NCBI RefSeq assembly: GCF_018128965.1
Contig: NZ_JAAEDH010000017.1
Span: 1-64,000 of the forward strand
DNA: 64,000 nt
Source: Plastoroseomonas arctica
GTDB lineage: Bacteria; Pseudomonadota; Alphaproteobacteria; Acetobacterales; Acetobacteraceae
Direction: 5' to 3'
Each line of letters begins with the position of its first letter. The first letter of the stretch is position 1. Below the pieces are notes generated by a model that made no database searches, was not told the DNA's origin, and was given only the letters and a program-made list of their open reading frames with translations. A program made the translations under genes and the position numbers. This document shows, piece after piece, positions 37,022-45,876 of this stretch.

Positions 37022-39097
37022 ATGACGACCCTCGCCGATGCCATCTTCCGCCCGCGCGCCGTTGCGCTGATCGGCGCCACCGCCGACCAGGCGAAGAACA
37101 ATGCCCGCGCCCAGCGCGTGCTCAAGAAATCCGGCTATGGCGGGCGCATCCTGCCGATCAATCCCAAGGCCGCCGAGATCATGGGCGATGCCGCCTACCC
37201 CGATATCCGCGCCGCACCCGGCCCGATCGACCACGCCTTCATCATGGTGCCCGCCGCCGCGGTGCCGGACGCCATCGCCGGCTGCGTCGAAGCCGGGGTG
37301 AAGGTCGCCACGCTGTACAGCGCCGGCTTCGCCGAGCTCGGGCCCGAGGGCCGCGCGGCGCAGGACCGCATCGTCGCCATCGCGCGGGAAGGCGGGATGC
37401 GGCTGATCGGGCCGAACTGCCTGGGCCTCGTCAACGTGACCGACGGCGTGCCGATCACCAACAACGCCGCGGTCGAGGCCGAGGATCTGCGCCCCGGCTG
37501 GCTTAGCGTGGTGTCGCAGAGCGGCAGCATGATGGGCGCGCTGCTGTCGCGCGCGATGTCGCGCGGCTTCACCTTCGCGAAGCTCGCCTCGCTGGGCAAT
37601 GAGTGCGACATCGGCGCAGGCGAGATGGCCGAGATCATGGTCGAGGACGAGGCGACGCGCTGCGTGCTGATGTTCCTCGAGACGCTGCGCGACGCGCCGC
37701 GCCTCGCCGACGCCGCGCGGCGCGCGCATGCGCTGGGCAAGCCGGTGATCGTCTACAAGCTCGGTCGCTCGGATGTCGGGCGCGCGATCGCGGTGTCGCA
37801 TACCGGGGCGATGGTAGGGGCCGACGAGCTCGCCGCCACCTTCTTCCGCGAGAACGGCATCCTGCGCGTCGAGACGCTGGAGGGGCTGGTGGAGCTGCCC
37901 CGGCTGGTGCTGGGCCGCATCCCGCCCAGGGGCAACCGCGTCGCGGTGCTGACCGGCACCGGCGGCGGCGCGGCCATGGTCGTCGATGGCGTGGGCCTGC
38001 GCGGCGACGTCGTCGTCGGCCCGACACCGGCGATGCGCGAGCGGCTCGCCGCCCAGGGGATCCATATCAGCGACTCGCCGCTGATCGACCTGCCGATGGG
38101 CGGCGGCCAGGGGCAATACACCACCGTGCTGAAGGAACTCGTCGCGTCTGATCACTGCGACGCCGTGGTCGCGGTGCTGGGCTCCACCGCGCGGCTGCGG
38201 CCGGGCCAGGTGAACGAGAACGTGCTCGACGTCTATGACGGCAGCAAGCCCATCGCGGTCTTCGCAGCACCGCAGGCCGACGAGGCGCTGCGGCTGCTGG
38301 ATGCCGCCGGCGTCGCCGGTTTCCGCACGCCCGAAACCTGCGCCGATGCGCTGCACGCCTTCCTCAACTGGCGCGCGCCCAAGCCTGAGGAAACGGTCCC
38401 GCGGGCAGCATGGCAGGACGCGGCCGAACGGCTCTACGCCGTCGGCGCGCCGCGGCTCGACGAGGCGCAGGCCTGCGCGGTGTTCGAGGCGCTGGGAATC
38501 GAGGGGTCCGGCAGCCGCATCGTGACGACGCCGGAGGACGCCAAGGGCGACTACATCGGCCCGGTCGCGATCAAGCTGCTGTCACCCGACATCCTGCACA
38601 AGACCGATGCCGGGCTGGTGCGGCTGGATGTCGAGAGCGACGCCGCCATCGCCGCAACGGTGGCGGAACTGCTCTCGATCGCGCACGACCAATTCCCCGA
38701 AGCCCGCGTCAAGGGCGTGCTGGTGGCCCCGATGCACAGCGGCCTCGCCGAGGTCATCCTCGGCTATCGCCGCGATCCCGAGGTGGGCCCGGTGGTGATG
38801 CTCGGCATGGGCGGGGTGCTGGCGGAGCTGAAGCGCAGCTACTGCGTGCGGCTCGCGCCGGTCTCCGAGGCGACCGCGCTGGAGATGATCGCCGCACTGC
38901 CCGAACTGCAGCTGATCCAGGGGTTCCGCAACCTGCCCCGCGGCGACGTCGCCGCACTCGCCCGCGCGATCCGCGCGATCTCGCTGCTCGCCTGCCTCGA
39001 TGGCGCGGCGGTGCAGGAAGCCGAGATCAACCCGCTCATCATCCGCGCCGAGGGCAAGGGGGTCGTCGCCGTCGACGGCCTCATCGCGCTCGGCTGA
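37022..39097 (+). CDS. NDP-forming acyl-CoA synthetase (acetate-CoA ligase family)
   Basis: 691 residues with the alpha and beta parts fused: CoA-binding domain (about 1-130, with AVALIGAT and a Rossmann fold), succinyl-CoA-ligase-like domains with the phosphorylated His in VSHTGAMVG near 259, and a C-terminal ATP-grasp domain (about 470-690, VAIKLLSPDILHKTDAG, AEINPLI). It converts an acid plus CoA and ATP to the acyl-CoA, or runs in reverse to make ATP. Two bases after the enoyl-CoA hydratase gene and 16 before acyl-CoA dehydrogenase; it probably activates the acid the cluster degrades. Confidence 0.92.
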   Translation: MTTLADAIFRPRAVALIGATADQAKNNARAQRVLKKSGYGGRILPINPKAAEIMGDAAYPDIRAAPGPIDHAFIMVPAAAVPDAIAGCVEAGVKVATLYSAGFAELGPEGRAAQDRIVAIAREGGMRLIGPNCLGLVNVTDGVPITNNAAVEAEDLRPGWLSVVSQSGSMMGALLSRAMSRGFTFAKLASLGNECDIGAGEMAEIMVEDEATRCVLMFLETLRDAPRLADAARRAHALGKPVIVYKLGRSDVGRAIAVSHTGAMVGADELAATFFRENGILRVETLEGLVELPRLVLGRIPPRGNRVAVLTGTGGGAAMVVDGVGLRGDVVVGPTPAMRERLAAQGIHISDSPLIDLPMGGGQGQYTTVLKELVASDHCDAVVAVLGSTARLRPGQVNENVLDVYDGSKPIAVFAAPQADEALRLLDAAGVAGFRTPETCADALHAFLNWRAPKPEETVPRAAWQDAAERLYAVGAPRLDEAQACAVFEALGIEGSGSRIVTTPEDAKGDYIGPVAIKLLSPDILHKTDAGLVRLDVESDAAIAATVAELLSIAHDQFPEARVKGVLVAPMHSGLAEVILGYRRDPEVGPVVMLGMGGVLAELKRSYCVRLAPVSEATALEMIAALPELQLIQGFRNLPRGDVAALARAIRAISLLACLDGAAVQEAEINPLIIRAEGKGVVAVDGLIALG

Positions 39098-39113
39098 CCC
39101 GCAGGACACGACC

Positions 39114-40280
39114 ATGACCATGATCTCGGAAGAGGCCCGCATGCTGCAGGACCTCGTCGCCAAATTCGTCGAGCGCGACCTGATGCCGCTCGAGCCCGCG
39201 GTGCTCGCGCGCGAGGCGGCGGGCGGCAAATGGGCGCTGACCGATGCGGAGGAGGAGGTGATCCTCGGCAAATGCACCGAGCTCGGGCTCTGGGGCCTGG
39301 ACGTGCCCGAGGCGATGGGCGGCGCCGCGCTCGACACCGTCACGCGCATGCTGCTCGAGGAGGAGATCGCCCGCACCATCACGCCGTTCGAGTTCCCGCC
39401 CGACAGCCCGAACCTGCACATGATGATGGCGGTGGCGAACGAGGACCAGCGCACGCGCTACCTGCAGCCCTATGCCGACGGCAAGGCGAAATCGGGCATC
39501 GCCATCTCCGAACCCGGCGCCGGCGGCGACCCGGCCGGCATGATCACCCGCGCCCGCAAGGATGGCGACGACTGGGTGATCAACGGCCGCAAGATCTGGG
39601 TGAGCCGCGTGCCGGCGGCCGACTTCATCATCGTCATGGCGCGGACCGGCGAGGGCAAGCGCGCCGAGGGCATGACCGCCTTCATCGTCGAGAAGGACAC
39701 CCCCGGCTTCATCATCGAGCGCGAGATCCGGATGATCGGCGGCCGGCTGACCTATGAGCTGGTGTTCGACGATTGCCGCGTGCCGGAGCGCCAGGTGCTG
39801 GGCGAGCTGGGCCAGGGATACGTGCCGATGCAGCTGCGCCTGAACGTGCGCCGCTTGCAGATGGGCGCGCGCTGCGTGGGCATGTGCCGCCGCGCCGTGG
39901 AGATGATGACCGAGCAGGCCAAGCAGCGCGTGACCTTCGGCGTGCCGCTCGCCGATCGCCAGGCCATCCAGTGGTGGATCGCCGACGCCGCCATCAAGAT
40001 CCACGCGACGCGGCTGATGGTGCTCTCGGCCGCCGAGAAGATGGAGGCCGGGCATGACGTGAAGGACGAGGCGTCCATGCTGAAGGTCTTCGCGACCGAA
40101 ATGGCGGGCGAGGTGATCGACCAGGCGATGCAGACCTTTGGCGCGATGGGCATGACGAAGGAGCTGCCGCTGCACCTCTTCGCCCAGCAGGCGCGGCTGA
40201 TGCGCATCTATGAAGGGCCGACGGAGGTACACCGCATGGCGATCGCGAAGCGCGTGCTGCGGCGCGGCGCGGCGTTCTGA
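39114..40280 (+). CDS. Acyl-CoA dehydrogenase
   Basis: 388 residues in the standard three-domain FAD fold. ISEPGAGGDPAGM binds FAD/substrate, KIWVSR is the middle-domain strand, and YEGPTEVHRM at the C terminus is where many family members carry the catalytic Glu. The FAD motif RVTFGVPLADRQAIQ is present. It introduces a 2,3-double bond into an acyl-CoA and passes electrons to ETF, whose beta-subunit methyltransferase is coded at 22765. Last gene of the operon with the hydratase and synthetase. Chain length or branching preference cannot be read. Confidence 0.92.
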   Translation: MTMISEEARMLQDLVAKFVERDLMPLEPAVLAREAAGGKWALTDAEEEVILGKCTELGLWGLDVPEAMGGAALDTVTRMLLEEEIARTITPFEFPPDSPNLHMMMAVANEDQRTRYLQPYADGKAKSGIAISEPGAGGDPAGMITRARKDGDDWVINGRKIWVSRVPAADFIIVMARTGEGKRAEGMTAFIVEKDTPGFIIEREIRMIGGRLTYELVFDDCRVPERQVLGELGQGYVPMQLRLNVRRLQMGARCVGMCRRAVEMMTEQAKQRVTFGVPLADRQAIQWWIADAAIKIHATRLMVLSAAEKMEAGHDVKDEASMLKVFATEMAGEVIDQAMQTFGAMGMTKELPLHLFAQQARLMRIYEGPTEVHRMAIAKRVLRRGAAF

Positions 40281-40310
40281 CGCTGGCACGGAGGCCCGCT
40301 GGTCCGGGCC

Positions 40311-41594
40311 TCAGCCCCCGAATTCGGCGAGCAGGACGGTGCGAACGGTCTCGAGGTCCAGCCCGTGCGCCGCGGCCATGGGCGCGGTGTCGGCGATGAC
40401 GGCGTCCACGTCGTCAAGCAGGCGCAGCCGGCGGTAGAGGTCGGTGTGGGCGATGCCCATGGATTCGCCGATGAGTTCGAGGAAGTTCAGGACTTCAAAG
40501 CTCGCGTCGCCGAGGTGGCAGATCTCGCGGTGGCAGGCGTGGAAGACGGTGGCCAGCGTGTCCGCGCCGGCGGCCTTGGCCTCGGCGAATTCCTGGGTGA
40601 GGAGGGCGCGCTTGTGCTCGGGCAGGCCGACGACATGGATGGCCATGACACCGATGCGCGGGACGGGGACGTCCACGACTTCGAGGCCGGGGACGAGGGC
40701 GAGCAGGGTTCCGACCGCATCCATGATGGCCGGCAGGGCGGGGCGTTCGTGGATGGCGACGCGGCGGCGGACCGGGTGGCGCATGAGCGGACGCAGCTGC
40801 TCTGCGCGAGCGGCAAGAAATGGGAGGACGGGCGCCATTTCGAAGGGTGTGGCGCCATGGATGGCCGCGTAGGAAGGCAGCGTGTTCTCGCCGAACTGGA
40901 TCTGGCAGGAGGGGCACCAGGACAGCACCAGCGGCGCACCGTGCTGGGCCAGGTTTTCGGTGGTGCCGAAGGCCATGCGGCCCTGGGCCGCGAAGTCGCC
41001 GGCGCGGTGCTGCTGCACGCCGCAGCAATTGCCGGTCCCGCCCGCGACCGAATAGGAGACGCCGATCGCGTCGAGGATGTCGGTCATCAGCAACGCCATG
41101 TGCGGCGTCTTGGCGATGTTGCAGCCGGTGTAGAACACCACCTCCGGCGGCGTGGCGCCGGGCTCTGGCCTGGTGCGCGTCAAGCGGGCCGCGTCCTCGG
41201 GCGAGAGTTGCAGGCGCGAGAGGATGCGGGCGGAGCGCGCCATATTGGCGTAGTTGTCGCGCGCGGTGCGGCGCACGGCCTGTTCGCCCGCCTGGCGCCG
41301 GGCGTAGCCGCGCGCGAGCTGCACCATGAAGCGCGTGTTGATCCCTTCCGGGCAGGCCGGGATGCAGTAGCCGGAGCCATTGCAGACATTGGCCCAGCGC
41401 AGGGCATCGGGCGTGCCGTCGCCGCCGGCGAGCAGGTCGAGGATGCCGCCCACGGTGGCCGCGGGATCGGCGTCCGCAATAGCGGCGGGGCCGGTCATCG
41501 GGCAGGCGGAAAAACAGGCGCCACAGCGGATGCAGGCTTCGGTGAGCGCCTCGGCGCGGGCGTGGAGCGAAGCGGCAAAATCACCCTCGGGCAT
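40311..41594 (-). CDS. Iron-sulfur oxidoreductase with two CCG domains (GlcF/HdrD-like)
   Basis: 427 residues. N-terminal ferredoxin-like part has a full CIRCGACFSACP cluster motif and a second site CNGSGYCIPACP, which has an altered spacing before the second Cys. Two CCG (heterodisulfide-reductase type) domains follow: TGCN with GTGNCCG, and WCPSC followed by FHACHREIC. Such proteins pass electrons from a dehydrogenase (glycolate, lactate or similar) to the quinone pool. It is the only subunit in view; no FAD partner gene is adjacent, though an acyl-CoA dehydrogenase ends 30 bases away in convergent orientation. Confidence 0.85.
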   Translation of the reverse strand: MPEGDFAASLHARAEALTEACIRCGACFSACPMTGPAAIADADPAATVGGILDLLAGGDGTPDALRWANVCNGSGYCIPACPEGINTRFMVQLARGYARRQAGEQAVRRTARDNYANMARSARILSRLQLSPEDAARLTRTRPEPGATPPEVVFYTGCNIAKTPHMALLMTDILDAIGVSYSVAGGTGNCCGVQQHRAGDFAAQGRMAFGTTENLAQHGAPLVLSWCPSCQIQFGENTLPSYAAIHGATPFEMAPVLPFLAARAEQLRPLMRHPVRRRVAIHERPALPAIMDAVGTLLALVPGLEVVDVPVPRIGVMAIHVVGLPEHKRALLTQEFAEAKAAGADTLATVFHACHREICHLGDASFEVLNFLELIGESMGIAHTDLYRRLRLLDDVDAVIADTAPMAAAHGLDLETVRTVLLAEFGG

Positions 41595-41807
41595 CTAGAG
41601 GTCCGCGAGGCCCCCGAGCAGGCCAACCACGATGTCGGCGGCGCCACCCAGAACCGAGCCGATGCCGTCGATCACCGCGCCCAGCGTGCCGTCCGCGGCC
41701 GCTTCGGCGACGTCCGTGATGGGCGCGGCGTCGGTGCCGGCCTGTTTCCGCGCCTGCTCCTCGGCGGCCTGAACCGCCTCGGGATTGATCGCCTTGTCCA
41801 GATCCAT
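41595..41807 (-). CDS. Small protein of unknown function, 70 residues
   Basis: I do not recognise a family. The first 30 residues are charged and helical (LDKAINPEAVQAAEEQARKQ). The last 28 are Gly- and aliphatic-rich with GxxxG spacing (IDGIGSVLGGAADIVVGLL), which could be a short amphipathic or membrane-associated helix. The ATG at 41807 has AAGGG about eight bases upstream; a GTG at 41813 is too close to it. Its stop directly abuts the ATG of the iron-sulfur protein (41594), so the two are very probably co-transcribed and coupled. Confidence 0.6.
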   Translation of the reverse strand: MDLDKAINPEAVQAAEEQARKQAGTDAAPITDVAEAAADGTLGAVIDGIGSVLGGAADIVVGLLGGLADL

Positions 41808-41891
41808 GGCCACCGCCCTTCCCTGCTGGATGAACAGGGCGAGCTTATCGGCGGGCCGTCGTTGCGGCCAAGCGATAATGCGGCCGGGTGA

Positions 41892-42530
41892 TCAGCCGAG
41901 GTTCGGCCTGGTCTTCACCACGCTGTCCCGCGACGCCATGCCGGCCGCCCAGGCGGTCACCTTCGGGTGCTTGTCCAGCACCGTGCGCCCGGCAGGCAGG
42001 GAGGCAAAATACTCCACCACCGGCAGCAGGTGCAGGTCGGCGAGGCTGAGGCTTTCCCCGCACAGGAACGGTCCGCCGACGCAGAGCGCCTCGATCGCAT
42101 CGAAGGCCAAGTCGGCCTTCGCGAAGCCCTCATCCATCACCGCCTGGTCGGGCGTACCGCCCTGCATTGGCACGATCGCCGCCTGCCAGAAGGCCTTCCC
42201 GATTGCATTGCCGTAGGTGTAGCTGTCCATGACGGAGCAGATCTGCGTCATCCGCGCCCGCGCCTTGGCATCGGCCGGCTGCAGCGCCGGGCCGTCAAAC
42301 GCCTCGTCGACGTATCGCGCAATGGCGAAGGTCTCGTAGAGCGCGAAGCCGTCATGGTCGAGCGCCGGCACCTTGCCGAAGGGCTGCTTGGCTAGGTAGT
42401 CCGGCTTCTGCGTTGCGCCGCCGAGCATGTCGACCTCGTCGAGCGTGTAGGCCACGCCCTTCTCCTCCAGCGCCAGGCGCGCCGTGCGCGCATAGGTGCT
42501 GTAGGCCGGGCCGTGCAGGGTGACGGTCAT
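41892..42530 (-). CDS. Glutathione S-transferase family protein
   Basis: 212 residues. N-terminal thioredoxin-like domain begins LHGPAYSTYARTARLALEEKGV, with Ser/Tyr near the GSH thiol, and has the cis-Pro of GKVPALDHDG and ETFAIARYVDE. The all-helical C-terminal domain contains the N-capping SLADLHLLPV motif. Conjugation, isomerase or peroxidase activity is possible; the substrate is unknown. GSH is available because gshA is present. It precedes tldD on the same strand, 20 bases from its stop. Confidence 0.9.
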   Translation of the reverse strand: MTVTLHGPAYSTYARTARLALEEKGVAYTLDEVDMLGGATQKPDYLAKQPFGKVPALDHDGFALYETFAIARYVDEAFDGPALQPADAKARARMTQICSVMDSYTYGNAIGKAFWQAAIVPMQGGTPDQAVMDEGFAKADLAFDAIEALCVGGPFLCGESLSLADLHLLPVVEYFASLPAGRTVLDKHPKVTAWAAGMASRDSVVKTRPNLG

Positions 42531-42550
42531 GCGCTGGTCTCCTTGGGGGA

Positions 42551-43978
42551 TCAGACGGCGGTGCCGCCCACGGTCAAGCCGGTCATCTTCAGGGTCGGCT
42601 GCCCGACGCCGACCGGCACGCCCTGCCCCTGTTTGCCGCAGGTGCCGATCCCGGGGTCGAGCGCCATGTCATTGCCCACCATCGCCACCTTGGTCAGCGC
42701 GTCGGGGCCGTTTCCGATCAGCGTCGCGCCCTTCACCGGCGCGCCGATCTTGCCATCCTCGATCATGTAGGCCTCAGACGCGGTGAAGACGAATTTTCCG
42801 GAGGTGATGTCCACCTGGCCACCGCCGAAATTCACCGCGTATAGGCCGCGCTTGACGGAGGCGATGATCTCCTCAGGCGTGCGGTCGCCGGCGAGCATGA
42901 CGGTGTTGGTCATCCGCGGCATCGGGATGTGGGCGTGGCTCTGGCGGCGGCCATTGCCGGTCGGCGCCACCCCCATCAGCCGCGCATTCTGCCGGTCCTG
43001 TAAAAATCCCTTGAGGATACCGTCTTCGATCAGGACGTTGCGCGCGGAGGGCGTGCCCTCGTCATCCACCGTCAGGCTGCCTCGCCGGTCGGGCATGGTC
43101 CCGTCATCGACCACTGTCACGCCGGGTGCGGCGATGCGCTGGCCCAGCAGCCCGGCGAAGGCCGAGGTGCCCTTGCGGTTGAAGTCGCCTTCCAATCCAT
43201 GCCCGATCGCCTCGTGCAGCAGGATGCCCGGCCAGCCGCTGCCGAGCACGACCTCCATCTCGCCGGCCGGGGCCGGGACGCTCTCGAGGTTGACCAGCGC
43301 CTGGCGCAGCGCCTCCTCGACGCCGGCTTGCCACTGTTCCTCGCTGATCACCCGGGAGAGGTCGAAGCGGCCGCCGGTGCCATGGCTGCCGGATTCGCGG
43401 CGGCCATCCTGCTCCACCACCACCCCGACGTTGAAGCGCACCAGCGGACGCAGGTCCGCCACGCGCTGGCCGTCCGGGCGCAGGATCTGCACCGCCTGCC
43501 ATTCCCCGATCAGCGAGGCCGAGACCTGCACCACGCGCGGGTCGCGCGCCCTGGCGAAGGCATCGATCCGCTCCAGCAGCGCCGTCTTGTCGCCGAAGGG
43601 CATGGCGTTGAGCGGGTTCGCGTCCGAATACAGCCGCGCATTGGTCGCACGCGGGCCGACATCGAGCTGGCCCGAATGGCCCGAGCGCACCGCGCCCACC
43701 GCATCCGCCGCCCGGCCCAGTGCCGCCTCGGAGAGTTCCGCCGCATGGGCATAGCCGGCCGCGTCGCCGGAGACCGCGCGCAAGCCAAAGCCGCGCGTGG
43801 TGTCGTAGCTCGCCGAGCGGATGCGCCCGTCATCGAGGAAGATCGCCTCGCTTTCGCGGTATTCGAGGAACAGTTCGCCGTCCTCGCAGCCCTGGGTCGC
43901 GCGGGCGAGGATCGCCTCGGCCGCGGCGCGGTCGAGCGTGTCGAAGAACAGGGCGTCGGTGGTGGCGAGCGCGCTCAT
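42551..43978 (-). CDS. tldD: TldD zinc metalloprotease subunit
   Basis: 475 residues, normal length for TldD. The metal-binding HEAIGH lies near residues 257-262, and the conserved GLEGDFNRKGTSAFAG, MPRMTNTVM and GGGQVDITSGKFVF blocks are present. TldD with TldE (PmbA) forms a protease that degrades unfolded peptides and matures some peptide antibiotics and CcdA; no tldE is in this window. Its ATG overlaps the ctaA stop as ATGA, so it is co-transcribed with heme A synthase. Confidence 0.95.
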   Translation of the reverse strand: MSALATTDALFFDTLDRAAAEAILARATQGCEDGELFLEYRESEAIFLDDGRIRSASYDTTRGFGLRAVSGDAAGYAHAAELSEAALGRAADAVGAVRSGHSGQLDVGPRATNARLYSDANPLNAMPFGDKTALLERIDAFARARDPRVVQVSASLIGEWQAVQILRPDGQRVADLRPLVRFNVGVVVEQDGRRESGSHGTGGRFDLSRVISEEQWQAGVEEALRQALVNLESVPAPAGEMEVVLGSGWPGILLHEAIGHGLEGDFNRKGTSAFAGLLGQRIAAPGVTVVDDGTMPDRRGSLTVDDEGTPSARNVLIEDGILKGFLQDRQNARLMGVAPTGNGRRQSHAHIPMPRMTNTVMLAGDRTPEEIIASVKRGLYAVNFGGGQVDITSGKFVFTASEAYMIEDGKIGAPVKGATLIGNGPDALTKVAMVGNDMALDPGIGTCGKQGQGVPVGVGQPTLKMTGLTVGGTAV

Positions 43979-45063
43979 GGCGAAACTCCGATGCGCGCGG
44001 GTCGCCGCGTCGCGTGAAGGGCGAGGATGGCGGCGGCGAGAACCAGCACGGCCACCCCCTGATGCAGTGTGCCGAGCCAGACGGGCACGACCATCAGCAA
44101 GGTCGCGACCCCCAACCCGTATTGCAAGACCAATGCGCCGCCGAGGGCGAGGGCGGCGTGACGGGCACGGCCGGCCGGCAGCCGCAGCGCGCGGATCGCG
44201 GCGTAGAGCCCGGCCAGCAGGGCGAGGCTCGCGAGCAAGCGATGGTTGAACTGCACCGCGGCGATATTTTCAAAGAAATTCAGCACGAAGGGGTCGAGCT
44301 GGCCGTAGCCATCCGGGACCAGCCGGCCATCCATCAGCGGGAAGGTGTTGTAGGTGAACCCCGCCCGCATGCCCGCGACGAAGCCGCCCGCCAGCATTGC
44401 CAGCAGCGCAAGCCCCGCCGCCACCTGCAGGGATCGCCGCAGCCGCGCGGCATCCACCGGCGTCGGCCCCGGCCGAAGCAGGGTCAGCGCGGTCCACAGC
44501 AGCACCGAGAACAGCAGCAGCGCCAGGCCCAGATGCACCACCAGGCGGTAGGGCGAGACCGCCACGCGATCCGCCTGGAAGCCCGAGGCCACCATGAACC
44601 AGCCGACCGCCCCCTGCAGCCCGCCGAGCGCCAGCAACACCAGCAGCCGCCCCTTGTACCCCGCGGGGATCCGCCCGCGCAGCCAGAACCAGGCCAGCCC
44701 GCCGGCATAGGCCAGCCCGATCACCCGCCCCCACAGCCGGTGCGCCCATTCCAGCCAGAATATCTCTTTGAACCCCTCGATTCCGAAGCCGGCATTGACC
44801 AGCGCGTATTGCGGGATCGACCGATACAGGTCGTACAAGCGCTGCCACTCGGCCTCGCTCAGCGGCGGCAGGCTGCCCGATAGCGGCGCCCACTCCATGA
44901 TCGACAGGCCCGAGCCGGTCAGCCGCGTCGCACCTCCGAGTGCGACCATCGCCCAGACCATCGCGGCCACGGCCAGCAGCCAGCGCGCGACGGCGCGGCG
45001 ATGGCGCGGCTCGTCGCCGGCGGAGGCGGCCTCGGGCGAGAGGGTGCGGGCGTCGAAGGGCAT
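43975..45063 (-). CDS. ctaA: Heme A synthase CtaA (COX15 type)
   Basis: 362 residues with eight membrane helices. Heme-ligating His residues are seen in WAHRLWGRVIG, VHLGLALLLF, QFNHRLLA and TLHQGVAV. GGATRLTGSGLSIMEWAP is the family's N-terminal block. It oxidises heme O to heme A for cytochrome aa3 oxidase, so the organism respires with an A-type terminal oxidase. The ATG at 45063 restores the family N terminus; the frame upstream is open but unrelated. It is divergent from the glycosyltransferase gene. Confidence 0.95.
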   Translation of the reverse strand: MPFDARTLSPEAASAGDEPRHRRAVARWLLAVAAMVWAMVALGGATRLTGSGLSIMEWAPLSGSLPPLSEAEWQRLYDLYRSIPQYALVNAGFGIEGFKEIFWLEWAHRLWGRVIGLAYAGGLAWFWLRGRIPAGYKGRLLVLLALGGLQGAVGWFMVASGFQADRVAVSPYRLVVHLGLALLLFSVLLWTALTLLRPGPTPVDAARLRRSLQVAAGLALLAMLAGGFVAGMRAGFTYNTFPLMDGRLVPDGYGQLDPFVLNFFENIAAVQFNHRLLASLALLAGLYAAIRALRLPAGRARHAALALGGALVLQYGLGVATLLMVVPVWLGTLHQGVAVLVLAAAILALHATRRPARIGVSP

Positions 45064-45141
45064 GGCCGGCAATATAGGCGGGCTGGCCAGCTTGCCCAGC
45101 CATCCTGGACGCTTGCACCGCCGCCTGCTAACCGGCGCGCC

Positions 45142-45876
45142 ATGGTCGATGACGCAACAGCCGCGCCGCACCTCTCGGTCGTGGTGCCGGTGCGCAACGA
45201 AGGCCCCAACATCCTGCCCCTGGTCGCGGAAATCGAGTCCGCACTCGCGGCCATTCCGCACGAGATCATCTACGTCGACGACGGCAGCACCGACGACACT
45301 CCGGCCCGGCTGCGCGAAGCGGCGGCCGCCGCGCCGCTGCGCCACCTGCGCCACCGGCTGAGCTGCGGCCAGTCGGCGGCCGTCATCACCGGCATCCGGG
45401 CCGCCCGCGCGCCCTGGATCGCGACGCTCGACGGCGATGGCCAGAACGACCCCGCCGACATCCCCCGCCTGCTGGCGCGCGCCGAGCGCGAATACGCGGC
45501 CACGCCTCTCATCATGGTGGCCGGCCACCGCACCACGCGGCGCGACACCTGGATCAAGCGACACACCAGCCGGTTGGCCAACCGCATCCGCTCGCGGCTG
45601 CTGCGCGACGCGACGCCCGATACCGGCTGCGGACTGAAAGTGTTTCCGCGCGCGCTCTTCCTGGCGCTTCCCCATTTCGACCACATGCACCGCTTCCTGC
45701 CCGCACTCACGCTGCGCCAGGGCGGCGTGGTGCTGAGCGAGCCGGTCAACCACCGCCCCCGCACGCGCGGGACCTCCAACTATGGCACGCTGGATCGCCT
45801 CGCGGTCTCGATCCTGGACCTGGTCGGCATGGCCTGGCTGCAGCGCCGCGGCAAGCGCCCCGTCATCGAGCCGTGA
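45142..45876 (+). CDS. Family 2 glycosyltransferase (dolichyl-phosphate mannose synthase-like)
   Basis: 244 residues with the GT-A fold: VVVPVRNEGPNI, nucleotide-sugar motif YVDDGSTDDT and the metal DxD equivalent in TLDGDGQNDP; DTGCGLKVFPR and RPRTRGTSNYG follow. No C-terminal membrane segments, so it resembles soluble polyprenyl-phosphate glycosyltransferases that charge a lipid carrier. Its stop overlaps the next gene's GTG (GTGA), so the two form an operon with a membrane protein. Confidence 0.88.
   Translation: MVDDATAAPHLSVVVPVRNEGPNILPLVAEIESALAAIPHEIIYVDDGSTDDTPARLREAAAAAPLRHLRHRLSCGQSAAVITGIRAARAPWIATLDGDGQNDPADIPRLLARAEREYAATPLIMVAGHRTTRRDTWIKRHTSRLANRIRSRLLRDATPDTGCGLKVFPRALFLALPHFDHMHRFLPALTLRQGGVVLSEPVNHRPRTRGTSNYGTLDRLAVSILDLVGMAWLQRRGKRPVIEP

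Noticed and set aside
43975-45753. A long ctaA frame extending upstream to 45753
   Set aside because: The extension runs antisense over the glycosyltransferase gene and lacks any CtaA homology; the family N terminus begins at 45063.
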